64,000 bases of DNA from positions 310,001-374,000 of the forward strand of contig NZ_JACHBY010000002.1 of the NCBI RefSeq assembly GCF_014200495.1, read 5' to 3'. Both the position numbers and the translations under genes were made by a program. Positions 51,843-60,316 of this stretch are shown here, piece by piece; within the stretch, counting starts at the first letter, position 1; each line of letters opens with the position of its first letter. Origin of the DNA: Mucilaginibacter geliditolerans. GTDB taxonomy: Bacteria; Bacteroidota; Bacteroidia; Sphingobacteriales; Sphingobacteriaceae. The notes under the pieces are model-generated. The model did not search any database. It saw nothing but the letters and a program-made list of their open reading frames with translations, and was not told the DNA's origin.

Positions 51843-52433
51843 TTATCTGTTGTTTTCGTCTTCAATTACCTTTTTTTCAATTCTTCTGTCAGGGATAAAC
51901 CATACACATGCTACCACACCATACAGTACAAAACTTATGCATGGATTTACCCAGGCCAAAGCGATGGCTATTGCGTAGATCACAACGGATATCCTCCCTT
52001 TAAAATCGTTACCAACAGCCTCAGCCAGCAGCGAGTTTTCACCCTCATGCCTTATCAGCGAGATAACTAATATGCGGTAAGCTACGCCACACATAATTAA
52101 TGATATACCATAAAATATGGTGGGCCATTTAGTGAAGTTGTTCTCACCCATCCAGGCGGTAACAAACGGAACGAGCGACATCCAGAACAGCAGATGCAAG
52201 TTGGCCCAAAGCACAAAACCATTTACCGACTTTACCACCTGGAACATATGGTGGTGATTGTTCCAGTAAATGCCGATATAAACAAAGCTAAGCACATAGC
52301 TTATAAACACAGGAATGAGCGGTTTCAGCGCTTGCAGGCTGTCACCATGCGGCACTTTAAGCTCCAGAACCATAATAGTTATAATAATGGCAATCACACC
52401 ATCGCTAAAAGCCTCTAAACGCCCTTTATCCAT
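51843..52433 (-). CDS. TMEM175-family potassium channel-like protein (DUF1211)
   Basis: 196 residues with about six membrane segments. The N-terminal hallmark RLEAFSDGVIAIIITIMVLELKVP holds the FSDGVxAI motif whose first helix lines the pore in bacterial TMEM175 channels. IYWNNHHHMFQVVKSVNGFVLWANLHLLFWMSLVPFVTAWMG is also typical. Conducts monovalent cations, mostly K+, in characterised members. No linked genes; 239 bp to the upstream barrel gene. Confidence 0.88.
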   Translation of the reverse strand: MDKGRLEAFSDGVIAIIITIMVLELKVPHGDSLQALKPLIPVFISYVLSFVYIGIYWNNHHHMFQVVKSVNGFVLWANLHLLFWMSLVPFVTAWMGENNFTKWPTIFYGISLIMCGVAYRILVISLIRHEGENSLLAEAVGNDFKGRISVVIYAIAIALAWVNPCISFVLYGVVACVWFIPDRRIEKKVIEDENNR

Positions 52434-52463
52434 AGAACCGAAAATAATAAATATTTGTGAAAT

Positions 52464-52539
52464 TGTTTATTGTAATGACTAATGCTAGCAAAGCGAAATG
52501 ACCCAATGACAGCGGTGCGAATGGCGCACAGCAAAATGA
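52464..52539. repeat. Intergenic AATGAC-rich stretch
   Basis: AATGACTAATG occurs twice, near 52473 and 52526, with further AATGACC/AATGACA units between, in the gap before the desaturase stop. Looks like a small degenerate repeat; no function assigned. Confidence 0.4.
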
Positions 52540-53973
52540 CTAATGACCAAAAATGTCCTTCAAAACTCTTTTGGCTGCATAATAACCGCACATGCCATGC
52601 ACTCCTCCACCTGGCGGTGTTGCTGCAGAACACAAATAAATACCCTTTGCCGATGTTTTATATGGCGACCACCGCAAAGCCGGCCGGGTAAACAGCTGGC
52701 CAATATCAATTACGCCACAGTTGATATCACCGCCGATGTAATTGGGGTTATACTCCTCAACCTGTGCTGTGTTCATGGTGTGCCTGGCCAATATTATTTC
52801 CTTAAAGCCCGGAGCAAAACGCTCTATTTGGTTTTCAATAGAGGTAGTCATATCCACTGTTGAGCCGTTAGGCACGTGGCAATAGGCCCATACGGTATGT
52901 TTACCGGCGGGTGCCCGTGTACTATCAAACAGGCTTTGCTGGGCCAGTAAAACAAATGGTTTTTCGGGGTGACTACCGCTCCATGTTTGTTGCTCGGTGT
53001 AAGCAATCTCACGCATTGTATTCCCTATATGAACAGTGCCCGCTTGCGTACACTCAGAAGCGGTAAATGGTACTGGCGCATCAAGTGCCCAATCTACCTT
53101 AAAAACACCCATGCCGTACCTGTAGCGTTCCAGTTGCCATTTGTATACGGATGAAAATTTATGCCCGGCTATCTGCAATAATTGCTTTGGCGATACATCA
53201 AACAAAACAGCATGCGACGATGGCAACTGATCCATCGATTTTACATAAAAATCAGTCTCAATCTTTCCGCCTATCGATGTAAAATAGGAAGCAAGCGCAT
53301 TAGCGATACTATTTGAACCGCCTTTGGGTATAGGCCAGCCCTGCAAATGCCCGCAGGCCATTAAAACCAGCGCGATTGCCGATGTGGCTACATTGGTTAA
53401 GGGTTGCATGGAGTGCGCAGCCATACCAGCCAGTAATCCTTTTGCCTTTTCAGTATCAAACCTATGCGCAAGGTAAGCGGCAGATGTTAGGGCGGGCAAT
53501 CCAAACCTTGCCATAGCCATTGGATGTTTTGGAAAATGCAGCGGGCCCAGCACATCCGGTGCAATCAGGGGCCAGTCGTTAACTACCGGCTGCATCAGGT
53601 TCAGGTAAGCCTGTTCATCGGCACCAAGCAAGCTGGCGGTTTCTTCAACAGATTTTTTGAGGACTGCCGCTGTACCGTCATCAAATGGGTGAGCTCCTGC
53701 TATTTCAGGATAGATGTATGTTAATCCATGATCTGCCAGCGGGAGCATTTTAAAAAATGGCGACCCCGCCGCAAGCGGATGGATAGCCGAACAAATATCA
53801 TGTGTAAAACCCGGCAAAGTAAGCTCTGCCGAACGTAGTCCACCCCCTATCTCACTTTTTCCCTCTACTATTAATACAGACAAGCCCTTTTGCTGCAATA
53901 GTATAGCAGCAGCAAGCCCGTTCGGCCCTGAACCAACAACTACTGCATCAAAATCGCGTTTATCAAGCTCCAT
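52540..53973 (-). CDS. Phytoene desaturase/carotenoid-oxidoreductase-like FAD protein
   Basis: 477 residues. N-terminal FAD dinucleotide fold DAVVVGSGPNGLAAAILLQQKGLSVLIVEGKSEIGGGLRSAELTLPGFTHDICSAIHPL, typical of the CrtI-like amine-oxidase superfamily, and a C-terminal FAD-contact block GIYLCSAATPPGGGVHGMCGYYAAKRVL. Bacterial proteins of this group oxidise or reduce polyenes, sterols or lipids; no other carotenoid genes are nearby, so the substrate is open. 16 bp downstream of the DUF6526 gene and probably co-transcribed. Confidence 0.85.
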   Translation of the reverse strand: MELDKRDFDAVVVGSGPNGLAAAILLQQKGLSVLIVEGKSEIGGGLRSAELTLPGFTHDICSAIHPLAAGSPFFKMLPLADHGLTYIYPEIAGAHPFDDGTAAVLKKSVEETASLLGADEQAYLNLMQPVVNDWPLIAPDVLGPLHFPKHPMAMARFGLPALTSAAYLAHRFDTEKAKGLLAGMAAHSMQPLTNVATSAIALVLMACGHLQGWPIPKGGSNSIANALASYFTSIGGKIETDFYVKSMDQLPSSHAVLFDVSPKQLLQIAGHKFSSVYKWQLERYRYGMGVFKVDWALDAPVPFTASECTQAGTVHIGNTMREIAYTEQQTWSGSHPEKPFVLLAQQSLFDSTRAPAGKHTVWAYCHVPNGSTVDMTTSIENQIERFAPGFKEIILARHTMNTAQVEEYNPNYIGGDINCGVIDIGQLFTRPALRWSPYKTSAKGIYLCSAATPPGGGVHGMCGYYAAKRVLKDIFGH

Positions 53974-53989
53974 TTAGACAAATAAAATA

Positions 53990-54424
53990 TTATACGCGAT
54001 GAGTATCGCTTTTCCATTTTTTGATAGCCTTTTTAATGTCTGTAGGCGATAAGTTTTCGGCTGCGGCCCTATCAACCAGTGGCAATAATTCATCATCAGG
54101 GGCAAAGCGCAAGGCGGCTATCTGTGCTATGGTTATGCGGCTGTCAATCGGTTTGCGGGTAAGTATAAAATATCTTAGGCCTTCTTCAGCACGGATTGCC
54201 CTGTCCTGTGCTTTTAGTGGGAATTGACGCAAAAACACGAATATTAATGCCACGCAAATAAACAGTAAAGCAATAAGTATATCGCTGATATAACCGCCCT
54301 CATTTGGTGAATGGCTTACAACATTTACTATCGATGCAATTACCCCGATCAGGATTAAACCACTGAGTAGATAGTGATAACCCTTTGCATAACGGTAATG
54401 GTTAGCAAAATTTTGCTCGTTCAT
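53990..54424 (-). CDS. DUF6526-like small membrane protein
   Basis: 144 residues. Two hydrophobic spans (about 16-38, 45-65: LLSGLILIGVIASIVNVV and DILIALLFICVALIFVFL) followed by a soluble C-terminal part (RAIRAEEGLRYFILTRKPIDSRITIAQIAALRFAPDDELLPLVDRAAAENLSPTDIKKAIKKWKSDTHRV). N-terminus NFANHYRYAKGYHYLLSG fits the uncharacterised DUF6526 family of Bacteroidota. Function unknown; probably in an operon with the downstream desaturase-like protein. Confidence 0.72.
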   Translation of the reverse strand: MNEQNFANHYRYAKGYHYLLSGLILIGVIASIVNVVSHSPNEGGYISDILIALLFICVALIFVFLRQFPLKAQDRAIRAEEGLRYFILTRKPIDSRITIAQIAALRFAPDDELLPLVDRAAAENLSPTDIKKAIKKWKSDTHRV

Positions 54425-54560
54425 GATTGATTTAATTTTTTATGCCAATATACCATTATTTGACTCATACAGCAGCTTATTAAAATGACATTACTGTTGA
54501 CTTTATAACCGAACAAATGCGCCACAATTGGGTTAAACAATAAATCAATAATCTACAACT

Positions 54561-55421
54561 ATGGCAAACACATCAATTTCATACCAACCAACATTCACTA
54601 TAGGTGGCGACTTAACCGTTGACCGTATGGGTTATGGCGCAATGCGCATTACAGGCAAAGGCATCTGGGGCCCGCCAGCTGATAAAGGCGAAGCTATTCG
54701 TGTATTAAAACGTGCAGTTGAATTAGGTGCTAATTTTATTGATACCGCCGACAGCTACGGCCCGTATGTATCAGAAGAGTTGATAGCCGAAGCGCTTCAC
54801 CCTTATGTGGCTGGACTTGTAATTGCTACAAAAGGCGGTCTTGAACGTACTGGGCCCGATCAGTGGCCTGTAAACGGGCACCCTGATCATCTTAAAACAG
54901 CATTGGAAGGCAGTTTAAAACGTTTAAAGCTGGATCAGATAGATCTTTACCAATTGCATCGCATCGACCCAAAAGTACCTGCCGAGAAAACTTTTGAGTT
55001 TCTGCAAAAAGCACAGCAGGATGGCAAGATCAAACACATAGGACTGTCAGAAGTTAGTGTGGATGATATTAAAAAGGCCCGGGAGTTTTTTGAGGTGGTA
55101 TCGGTACAAAACATGTACAGCGTTGATAACCGCAAATGGGAACCTGTTTTGCAATATACAAAAGAGCAGAATATTGCCTTTATCCCGTGGTTCCCGCTTA
55201 ACGCAGCCAATGTTGCCAGTCAGGCCAAACTTAAAGAAGTAGCCGACAAACACGGCGCTACGGTTTATCAAACTGCTTTAAGCTGGCTATTACACCATGC
55301 TGATAACATCCTGCTTATACCAGGCACATCAAGCGTAAAACACCTTGAAGAAAATCATAAAGCGGTTAGTGTTGAACTTACTGCCGATGATATGCATCAC
55401 CTGGATAAGATTGCCGGTTAA
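54561..55421 (+). CDS. Aldo/keto reductase
   Basis: 286 residues, family size. TIM-barrel NAD(P)H oxidoreductase with DRMGYGAMRITG, the active-site region ANFIDTADSYGPYVSEELIAEAL (Asp, Tyr), VIATKGGL (Lys), and LKLDQIDLYQLHRIDPKVP (His region), then KHIGLSEVSVDDIKKA and the cofactor-binding C-terminal LIPGTSSVKHLEENHKAV. Reduces aldehydes or ketones; substrate unknown. Followed by a strong terminator. Confidence 0.95.
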   Translation: MANTSISYQPTFTIGGDLTVDRMGYGAMRITGKGIWGPPADKGEAIRVLKRAVELGANFIDTADSYGPYVSEELIAEALHPYVAGLVIATKGGLERTGPDQWPVNGHPDHLKTALEGSLKRLKLDQIDLYQLHRIDPKVPAEKTFEFLQKAQQDGKIKHIGLSEVSVDDIKKAREFFEVVSVQNMYSVDNRKWEPVLQYTKEQNIAFIPWFPLNAANVASQAKLKEVADKHGATVYQTALSWLLHHADNILLIPGTSSVKHLEENHKAVSVELTADDMHHLDKIAG

Positions 55422-55443
55422 ACGGCGATTTGTTTCAGGACTA

Positions 55444-55504
55444 AAGCAAAAGGTTTAATTGTATGAAAAAAAATTACATACAAATTAAACCTTTTGCTTT
55501 TTTT
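55444..55504 (+). terminator. Terminator of the aldo/keto reductase gene
   Basis: Long stem AGCAAAAGGTTTAATTGTATG paired with CATACAAATTAAACC-TTTTGCT (one-nucleotide bulge), loop A-rich, followed by TTTTTT. The stem is about 21 bp. Confidence 0.9.
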
Positions 55505-55550
55505 CCTATCATATCAAAATATTATGAACCACTAAACTCATTTTGTTGAT

Positions 55551-56285
55551 ATGAAAACATTCAGACGATCTATGCTATCGCTTCTGGTATTAGGAGCGTT
55601 AGGTTGTACAAAGGGGACAGTAAACTCAAACAACACCGCACCTACTGACCAGGCAGCCGACCTGGTAACAACTTCGCTTGCTGTTAACACGGATGGCGCA
55701 TTTAACACCATAAGCGATGTCTCGGTTGAAGCCCAGGTAAAAGTCAGTATCGATACTCTATGCGGCACCGTATGGGCCGATAGCATTACACGCAAAACAC
55801 CAACCGGCCAGGTTCCGTCATATAACTATACAGCAAAATACAGTTACACTTTAAACTGCAATCCTAACAGCACCACTTTCAGCGGCAGCACAACAGCAAT
55901 ATCATCATACAGCGGCAGTTTTACCGGCCCTAACCTGTCCTCAACTAATTCAGGAAGTTCAAATTTCACACTTTCGGGTTTAGGGAAAAGCTCAACTACA
56001 TTGGGTTTAAACGGCGAGTATAAACGTGCGGGCACCTATCAAAGTAAAACAGATTCGGGCAGTAACACTGTAGATATTGTAGTAACCGATCTGGTACTTA
56101 CAAAACCACAGCATATTATTAAAAGCGGTACCGCAACAATTACCGTTTCGGGCATGTCCACAAAAACTGGCTCATTCAGCTATAATGGCGTACTGGTATT
56201 TAATGGAGGCAACACTGCAACATTAACGTTAAACGGCACTGTTTATACTATTGACCTTTCAACAGGTATAAAAACCAGACACTAA
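55551..56285 (+). CDS. Ser/Thr/Asn-rich lipoprotein of unknown function
   Basis: 244 residues. Signal MKTFRRSMLSLLVLGALGC with lipid Cys19. The mature part is beta-rich and low in charge: IDTLCGTVWADSITRKTPTGQVPSYNYTAKYSYTLNC (two Cys that could pair) then repeated strands with many Ser/Thr/Asn/Gly (SGSTTAISSYSGSFTGPN, GSGSNTVDIVVTDLVL-like) up to the C-terminus. No family recognised. Sits alone between two strong terminators, so monocistronic. Confidence 0.65.
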   Translation: MKTFRRSMLSLLVLGALGCTKGTVNSNNTAPTDQAADLVTTSLAVNTDGAFNTISDVSVEAQVKVSIDTLCGTVWADSITRKTPTGQVPSYNYTAKYSYTLNCNPNSTTFSGSTTAISSYSGSFTGPNLSSTNSGSSNFTLSGLGKSSTTLGLNGEYKRAGTYQSKTDSGSNTVDIVVTDLVLTKPQHIIKSGTATITVSGMSTKTGSFSYNGVLVFNGGNTATLTLNGTVYTIDLSTGIKTRH

Positions 56286-56312
56286 TATCTATTAATAATC
56301 TATAACAAATGC

Positions 56313-56346
56313 AAAAGCCGCCGTGGTTAACCACGGCGGCTTTTTT
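56313..56346 (+). terminator. Bidirectional terminator
   Basis: Perfect 14-bp stem AAAAGCCGCCGTGG / CCACGGCGGCTTTT, loop TTAA, with T runs on both strands; serves the convergent lipoprotein and YciI-like genes. Confidence 0.95.
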
Positions 56347-56360
56347 ATAATCAAGGCTGA

Positions 56361-56651
56361 TTAAACATCAGCTACCTTGAAAGGCTTTACATCAACCGAT
56401 TCCCATATTTTTTGGGTGATGTATATTTCGCTTTGCTTCCAGGCATCCAGCCCCTCTTCGTTTTCAAACTGAAGGATCATAACCGAACCTATCATTTTAC
56501 CATCCTCATTTAAAAGAGCACCGCCAACTACATAGTTGCCTTTTTCTTTCAGATCCCTTGCCCCATCCAAATGGTGAGGCCTAACATCCATGCGGCGTTT
56601 TAAGGCTTCATCATCGGTATAGTCATACCCGGTAACAATATATTGATTCAT
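56361..56651 (-). CDS. YciI-family protein
   Basis: 96 residues. Dimeric alpha/beta ferredoxin-like fold: YIVTGYDYTDDEALKRRMDVRPHHLDGARDLKEKGNYVVGGALLNEDGKMIGSVMILQFENEEGLDAWKQSEIYITQKIWESVDVKPFKVADV. His and Asp in RPHHLDG and the GSVMILQF strand are typical of the family. Enzymatic role in most members is unproven. Own gene with a shared terminator. Confidence 0.85.
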   Translation of the reverse strand: MNQYIVTGYDYTDDEALKRRMDVRPHHLDGARDLKEKGNYVVGGALLNEDGKMIGSVMILQFENEEGLDAWKQSEIYITQKIWESVDVKPFKVADV

Positions 56652-56779
56652 AACGCTAATATAATTTATATTTAGTAGTTCTACCCGCTTATAACAAGCA
56701 AAAACAGCTTCTGTTTAGTTTATAAATTAATCACTTAAATTAAAAACTGTATTTTTTACATTTTATATTTTATAACCTA

Positions 56780-56787
56780 TATATTTG
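56780..56787 (+). promoter_or_regulatory. -7 promoter box of galK
   Basis: TATATTTG matches the Bacteroidota TAnnTTTG -7 consensus exactly and lies 30 bp before the ATG at 56818. No exact TTTG -33 box, only TTTA-like sequence. It overlaps the TTG at 56785 that would give a longer reading frame, which argues for the ATG as the real start. Confidence 0.6.
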
Positions 56788-56817
56788 CATTTATCCGATT
56801 CTGAATTTTATAAACCA

Positions 56818-57993
56818 ATGAGAGATTTTCTACAAATAGAGTTTAAAAAAACGTATAAAAAACAAGCTGAACACGCCTATTTTTCACCCGGTCGGGTTAA
56901 CCTTATAGGTGAACATATTGACTATAATGGCGGGCTCGTTATGCCATGCGCTGTAACTTTAGGCACATACCTGCTAGTATCGCCTAATAATGAAGAAGTC
57001 TTCCGTTTCAGAAGCATAAATTTTGACGAGCAGTTTGAAATACCATTACAAAAGGACTATAAAAAAGATGGCAAAACATGGTACAATTACCCATTAGGGG
57101 TGATACAACATTTTGTTAAGGATGACAAGTCACTAAAAGGTCTGGATTTTCTGTATTTCGGTAATATACCTATCGGCTCGGGCCTTTCTTCATCGGCATC
57201 AATTGAGGTGGTTACTGCCTTTGCTTTGAATGATCTTTTTGAGTGCGATTACTCAAAACTTGATCTTGTAAAACTGGCTAAATCAGTTGAAAACAACTTT
57301 ATTGGTTTAAACAGTGGCATTATGGACCAGTTTGCAGTAGCCTTTGGCGAAAAGAACAAGGCCCTGATGTTAAACTGCGATACACTCGATTACCAAGCCG
57401 TTGATAGTAACCTGGGCGATCATATTTTAGCCATCATCAATACAAATAAACCTCGTAAACTCGCTGAATCAAAATATAACGAACGCGTTTTAGAATGTAA
57501 AGCTGCGTTAAAAGCCTTACAACAGGAACTGGATATTCACAACCTTTGTGATATTGACACAGCCACATTTGAGAAATATGAATATTTAATTACCGACCCG
57601 ATAGTTAAAAAACGTGCAGAACATGTTATTAAAGAAAACGACCGTGTTAAATTAGCCGGCGTAGCCCTTTCTAATAATAACCTGGCAGAGTTTGGTCGTT
57701 TAATGTATGCCTCACACAATTCACTGCGCGACCTGTACGAAGTGAGCGGCAAGGAACTTGATACCGTTGTTGAATACAGCAAAACCAACCCAGATGTTGC
57801 AGGCGCACGTATGACCGGGGCAGGATTTGGTGGTTGTGCTATAGCGCTGGTTAAAGAATCGTCATTCGAAAAATTTGCAAAGGAAGTAACGGAGTATTAT
57901 ACCAAAAAAATCGGCTATGCCCCTTCTGTTTATAGTTCACTAATTGGTGATGGTGTTGGTTTATTAAAGGAAGAACAAGCAATCAGAGTATAA
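56818..57993 (+). CDS. galK: Galactokinase
   Basis: 391 residues from ATG 56818. GHMP kinase: FSPGRVNLIGEHIDYNGGLVMP (galactokinase signature), PIGSGLSSSASIEVVTAFAL (ATP-binding GLSSSA), and GARMTGAGFGGCAIALV (motif 3). GIMDQFAVAFGEKNKALMLNCDTLDYQ includes the catalytic Asp. Phosphorylates alpha-D-galactose in the Leloir pathway. No galT, galE or galM adjacent. The TrmH-like methyltransferase follows 50 bp downstream. Confidence 0.95.
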   Translation: MRDFLQIEFKKTYKKQAEHAYFSPGRVNLIGEHIDYNGGLVMPCAVTLGTYLLVSPNNEEVFRFRSINFDEQFEIPLQKDYKKDGKTWYNYPLGVIQHFVKDDKSLKGLDFLYFGNIPIGSGLSSSASIEVVTAFALNDLFECDYSKLDLVKLAKSVENNFIGLNSGIMDQFAVAFGEKNKALMLNCDTLDYQAVDSNLGDHILAIINTNKPRKLAESKYNERVLECKAALKALQQELDIHNLCDIDTATFEKYEYLITDPIVKKRAEHVIKENDRVKLAGVALSNNNLAEFGRLMYASHNSLRDLYEVSGKELDTVVEYSKTNPDVAGARMTGAGFGGCAIALVKESSFEKFAKEVTEYYTKKIGYAPSVYSSLIGDGVGLLKEEQAIRV

Positions 57994-58008
57994 AGCATCA
58001 GGATTAGG

Positions 58009-58016
58009 TATATTTG
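58009..58016 (+). promoter_or_regulatory. Possible -7 box of the trmH-like gene
   Basis: TATATTTG fits TAnnTTTG exactly, 27 bp before the ATG at 58044; no -33 TTTG. Plausible internal promoter. Confidence 0.4.
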
Positions 58017-58043
58017 CCGCTTTATTGCCAAATAATACTGCAA

Positions 58044-58604
58044 ATGACTAACGACCCGATAAACAACGACTATAAAAAGCTAAAGCTGGATGAACTAAAC
58101 CGTGCTTCGGTAGATGAATTTAAGGTGCAGAAGAAGCTTCCGGTTGTTGTTGTGTTGGATAATGTGCGGAGCATGCACAATATAGGCTCTATATTCCGTA
58201 CATCAGATGGTTTCGCGGTTGAACAGATCTGCCTTTGCGGTATTACTGCCCAGCCCCCTCACCGTGAAATTGAAAAAACGGCCCTTGGCGCTACACAATC
58301 CATCAGCTGGCTATATTTTGAGGATACATTACAGGCTGTTGAGCATTTGCGCGCTGAGGGATACAAAATCATCGCCATTGAGCAGGCCCAAAACAGCATT
58401 ATGCTAAATAATTTTACTCCTGCCGGGGATGAAAAATATGCGCTCATTTTTGGCAACGAGGTAAACGGCGTAAGCGACGATGTAATGCAAAAAATTGATG
58501 CCTGTATTGAGATACCGCAGTTTGGCACCAAGCATTCCTTTAATATCGTCGTATCCGCAGGTATTGTTTTGTGGGATTTTTTCTCGAAGATAACAATACT
58601 TTAA
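58044..58604 (+). CDS. TrmH/SpoU-family RNA 2'-O-methyltransferase
   Basis: 186 residues from ATG 58044; a TTG 10 codons earlier is less likely. SPOUT motif 1 NVRSMHNIGSIFRTSDGFAVEQICLCGITAQPP, motif 2 YALIFGNEVNGVSDDVM, motif 3 IEIPQFGTKHSFNIVVSAGIVLWDFF, with the knotted C-terminal fold. Methylates a ribose in tRNA or rRNA; exact target not certain from sequence. There is no N-terminal RNA-binding domain. 50 bp after galK. Confidence 0.9.
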   Translation: MTNDPINNDYKKLKLDELNRASVDEFKVQKKLPVVVVLDNVRSMHNIGSIFRTSDGFAVEQICLCGITAQPPHREIEKTALGATQSISWLYFEDTLQAVEHLRAEGYKIIAIEQAQNSIMLNNFTPAGDEKYALIFGNEVNGVSDDVMQKIDACIEIPQFGTKHSFNIVVSAGIVLWDFFSKITIL

Positions 58605-58609
58605 AACGA

Positions 58610-59395
58610 TTAAACTGAGGCTTTAGTAGAAGTATTTTTCTTGTCTTGAATATATTTTGAATACACATCCCATAATTTAAAATCATCTTTAAGATGTTTA
58701 AACATTGGCACATCATTGGGTACTTTAAGATTCATTTTTTTTAAAATTTTAACTGTAAAACTTGTATGAAAAGCATCAAAAAAATAAATTATAAATAGGG
58801 CAGAACGTGCCATTTGCTTAATTTCTTCAGCATCCACCCTATTCATTATCTCTAGTTGTTTTACTGTATCAAAATCTTTATGTCCTATAATGTTCATTCT
58901 GATTTCCTTTAGTTTATCAAAATATACTCCACCTATTATAGCAGTCATCTTTTTTATAGATTTTAACATTTCTGCCAGTTCACTCGAAAGTAAATTCATA
59001 ATTTTTTTTTCAAATTTTTTATCATATAAATTACCGATATCCCCATAAAACTCGTATAAAAGCAATGAAAGTAATCTTAATAAAACGTTTTTTTCGTCAT
59101 GATTTTTTTCCTTATCGATAATTCGCAATGTCAATACAATATCTTTTGTGGTTAATTTAATATACATTAGTTTTTTTAAAATCTCTTCTGCGCCATCATT
59201 TGGGTCATTCTTTATAAAATTTGAATATGATTTTATTTCTATTGTCATCTTTTTTAAATTGGGATTAAAAATCCGTTGGTTTAGTCTTAATACTTTAATA
59301 TAGTCGGGAATATGTTTCACTACCTTATGAAAGAAAAACCAAAATCCTAATCCGAAAAAGAAGAAAGAAAACAATAAACTTGAGAATGAAATCAT
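58610..59395 (-). CDS. AT-rich orphan membrane-anchored protein with HEPN-like motif
   Basis: 261 residues, no family recognised. One N-terminal membrane anchor (about 4-22, FSSLLFSFFFFGLGFWFFF); the rest is almost all alpha-helical and Lys-rich. EIRMNIIGHKDF (R166-x-N168-x3-H172) matches the R-x4-6-H active-site pattern of HEPN ribonuclease domains and lies in a helical bundle as in HEPN folds. The gene is clearly AT-richer than its neighbours and overlaps no operon, converging with the methyltransferase (6-bp gap), which suggests transfer. Whether it is a nuclease, a toxin or unrelated is open. Confidence 0.5.
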   Translation of the reverse strand: MISFSSLLFSFFFFGLGFWFFFHKVVKHIPDYIKVLRLNQRIFNPNLKKMTIEIKSYSNFIKNDPNDGAEEILKKLMYIKLTTKDIVLTLRIIDKEKNHDEKNVLLRLLSLLLYEFYGDIGNLYDKKFEKKIMNLLSSELAEMLKSIKKMTAIIGGVYFDKLKEIRMNIIGHKDFDTVKQLEIMNRVDAEEIKQMARSALFIIYFFDAFHTSFTVKILKKMNLKVPNDVPMFKHLKDDFKLWDVYSKYIQDKKNTSTKASV

Positions 59396-59440
59396 TTACC
59401 AATTTATAAATAATATAGTATCTCCCATCTACTAATTAAA

Positions 59441-60106
59441 ATGGCTTCTATGATACTCCTCAAAAAACTCCAGATAAAAGCAGGTACAAAATGGCTGTTA
59501 TTTAACGCGCCAGCTAATTATTTACCTATAATTGAACCATTACCTGATAATGTTAGCGTGAGCTATGACCCTATCGGCGATTTTGACGGTATACAATTAT
59601 TCATAAATAATGCCGATGAACTTTCATTATCATTAGCCATACTCACACCCCTATTAAAGCCGGATACTATATTCTGGGTGACTTATCCCAAAAAAAGCTC
59701 GGGTATGGATAGCGGGTTGGAGATGATGGGCAGCTGGGATGAACTCACAAATCTTGGCTTACGGATAGTTACATCTATATCCGTAAATGAAACATGGACC
59801 GCATTACGGTTTAAACCCGTTGAGCTCACAAAACTTTCTGATAGTCGCAACGCCAATATCCCTAAAAATGAATATGGTGACTATATAGATATTGAAAATA
59901 AACAAATAACCCTCCCTGCCGATATTGCCGAAGCTTTGCAGGATAAATCGCAGGCTATGGCTTTTTACCAACAACTCTCCTACTCCAATAAAAAGGAATA
60001 CGTGGTTTGGATATTATCTGCCAAACAGGAGAAAACACGTGAAGAAAGGTTGGTGAAAATGGTTGATAAATTGCTTGATGGGAAGAAAAATCCGGCAGAG
60101 AAGTAA
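59441..60106 (+). CDS. Two-domain protein with C-terminal YdeI/OmpD-associated domain
   Basis: 221 residues. N-terminal half (about 1-125) is alpha/beta (LLFNAPANYLPIIEPLPDNVSVSY...DTIFWVTYPKKSSGMDSGLEMMGSWDELTNLGLRIVTSISVNETWTALRFKP), like DUF3052-type proteins. The C-terminal ~70 residues match the bacteriocin-protection YdeI/OmdA domain (LPADIAEALQDKSQAMAFYQQLSYSNKKEYVVWILSAKQEKTREERLVKMVDKLLDGKKNP). Role unknown; OmdA-domain proteins are linked to resistance against bacteriocins in some species. Confidence 0.75.
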   Translation: MASMILLKKLQIKAGTKWLLFNAPANYLPIIEPLPDNVSVSYDPIGDFDGIQLFINNADELSLSLAILTPLLKPDTIFWVTYPKKSSGMDSGLEMMGSWDELTNLGLRIVTSISVNETWTALRFKPVELTKLSDSRNANIPKNEYGDYIDIENKQITLPADIAEALQDKSQAMAFYQQLSYSNKKEYVVWILSAKQEKTREERLVKMVDKLLDGKKNPAEK

Positions 60107-60123
60107 GCAAATTATCCTCCACG

Positions 60124-60229
60124 CGTCATTGCGAGCGATAGCGTGGCAATCCCAAACTTTACAGAGCGAATAGAAAAACATCATCGACTTGCATAGTCGG
60201 GGATTGCCACGCTATCGCTCGCAATGACG
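60124..60229. repeat. Dispersed inverted-repeat element, copy B
   Basis: Perfect 30-bp inverted arms at 60124-60153 and 60200-60229 (CGTCATTGCGAGCGATAGCG start), with an inner hairpin CGACT-TGCAT-AGTCG at 60185-60199. Shares the ends GTCATT...AATGAC and the core CGACTTGCAT with copy A. Lies between the YdeI-like gene and the ArsR promoter. Confidence 0.85.
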
Positions 60230-60260
60230 TGCGGAGAAAAAATTATAAATACTCACTTGC

Positions 60261-60302
60261 GTAACCATTCGGTTACTTATATATTTGTAACCAAACGGTT
60301 AC
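60261..60302 (+). promoter_or_regulatory. Twin operators around the -7 box of the ArsR-AHSA1 operon
   Basis: Two palindromes GTAACC-n4-GGTTAC at 60261-60276 (ATTC) and 60287-60302 (AAAC), start to start 26 bp, flank a perfect TATATTTG -7 box at 60280-60287. Binding of the ArsR-type product to both would cover the promoter. Confidence 0.85.
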
Positions 60303-60316
60303 TCAATATAAATTTT

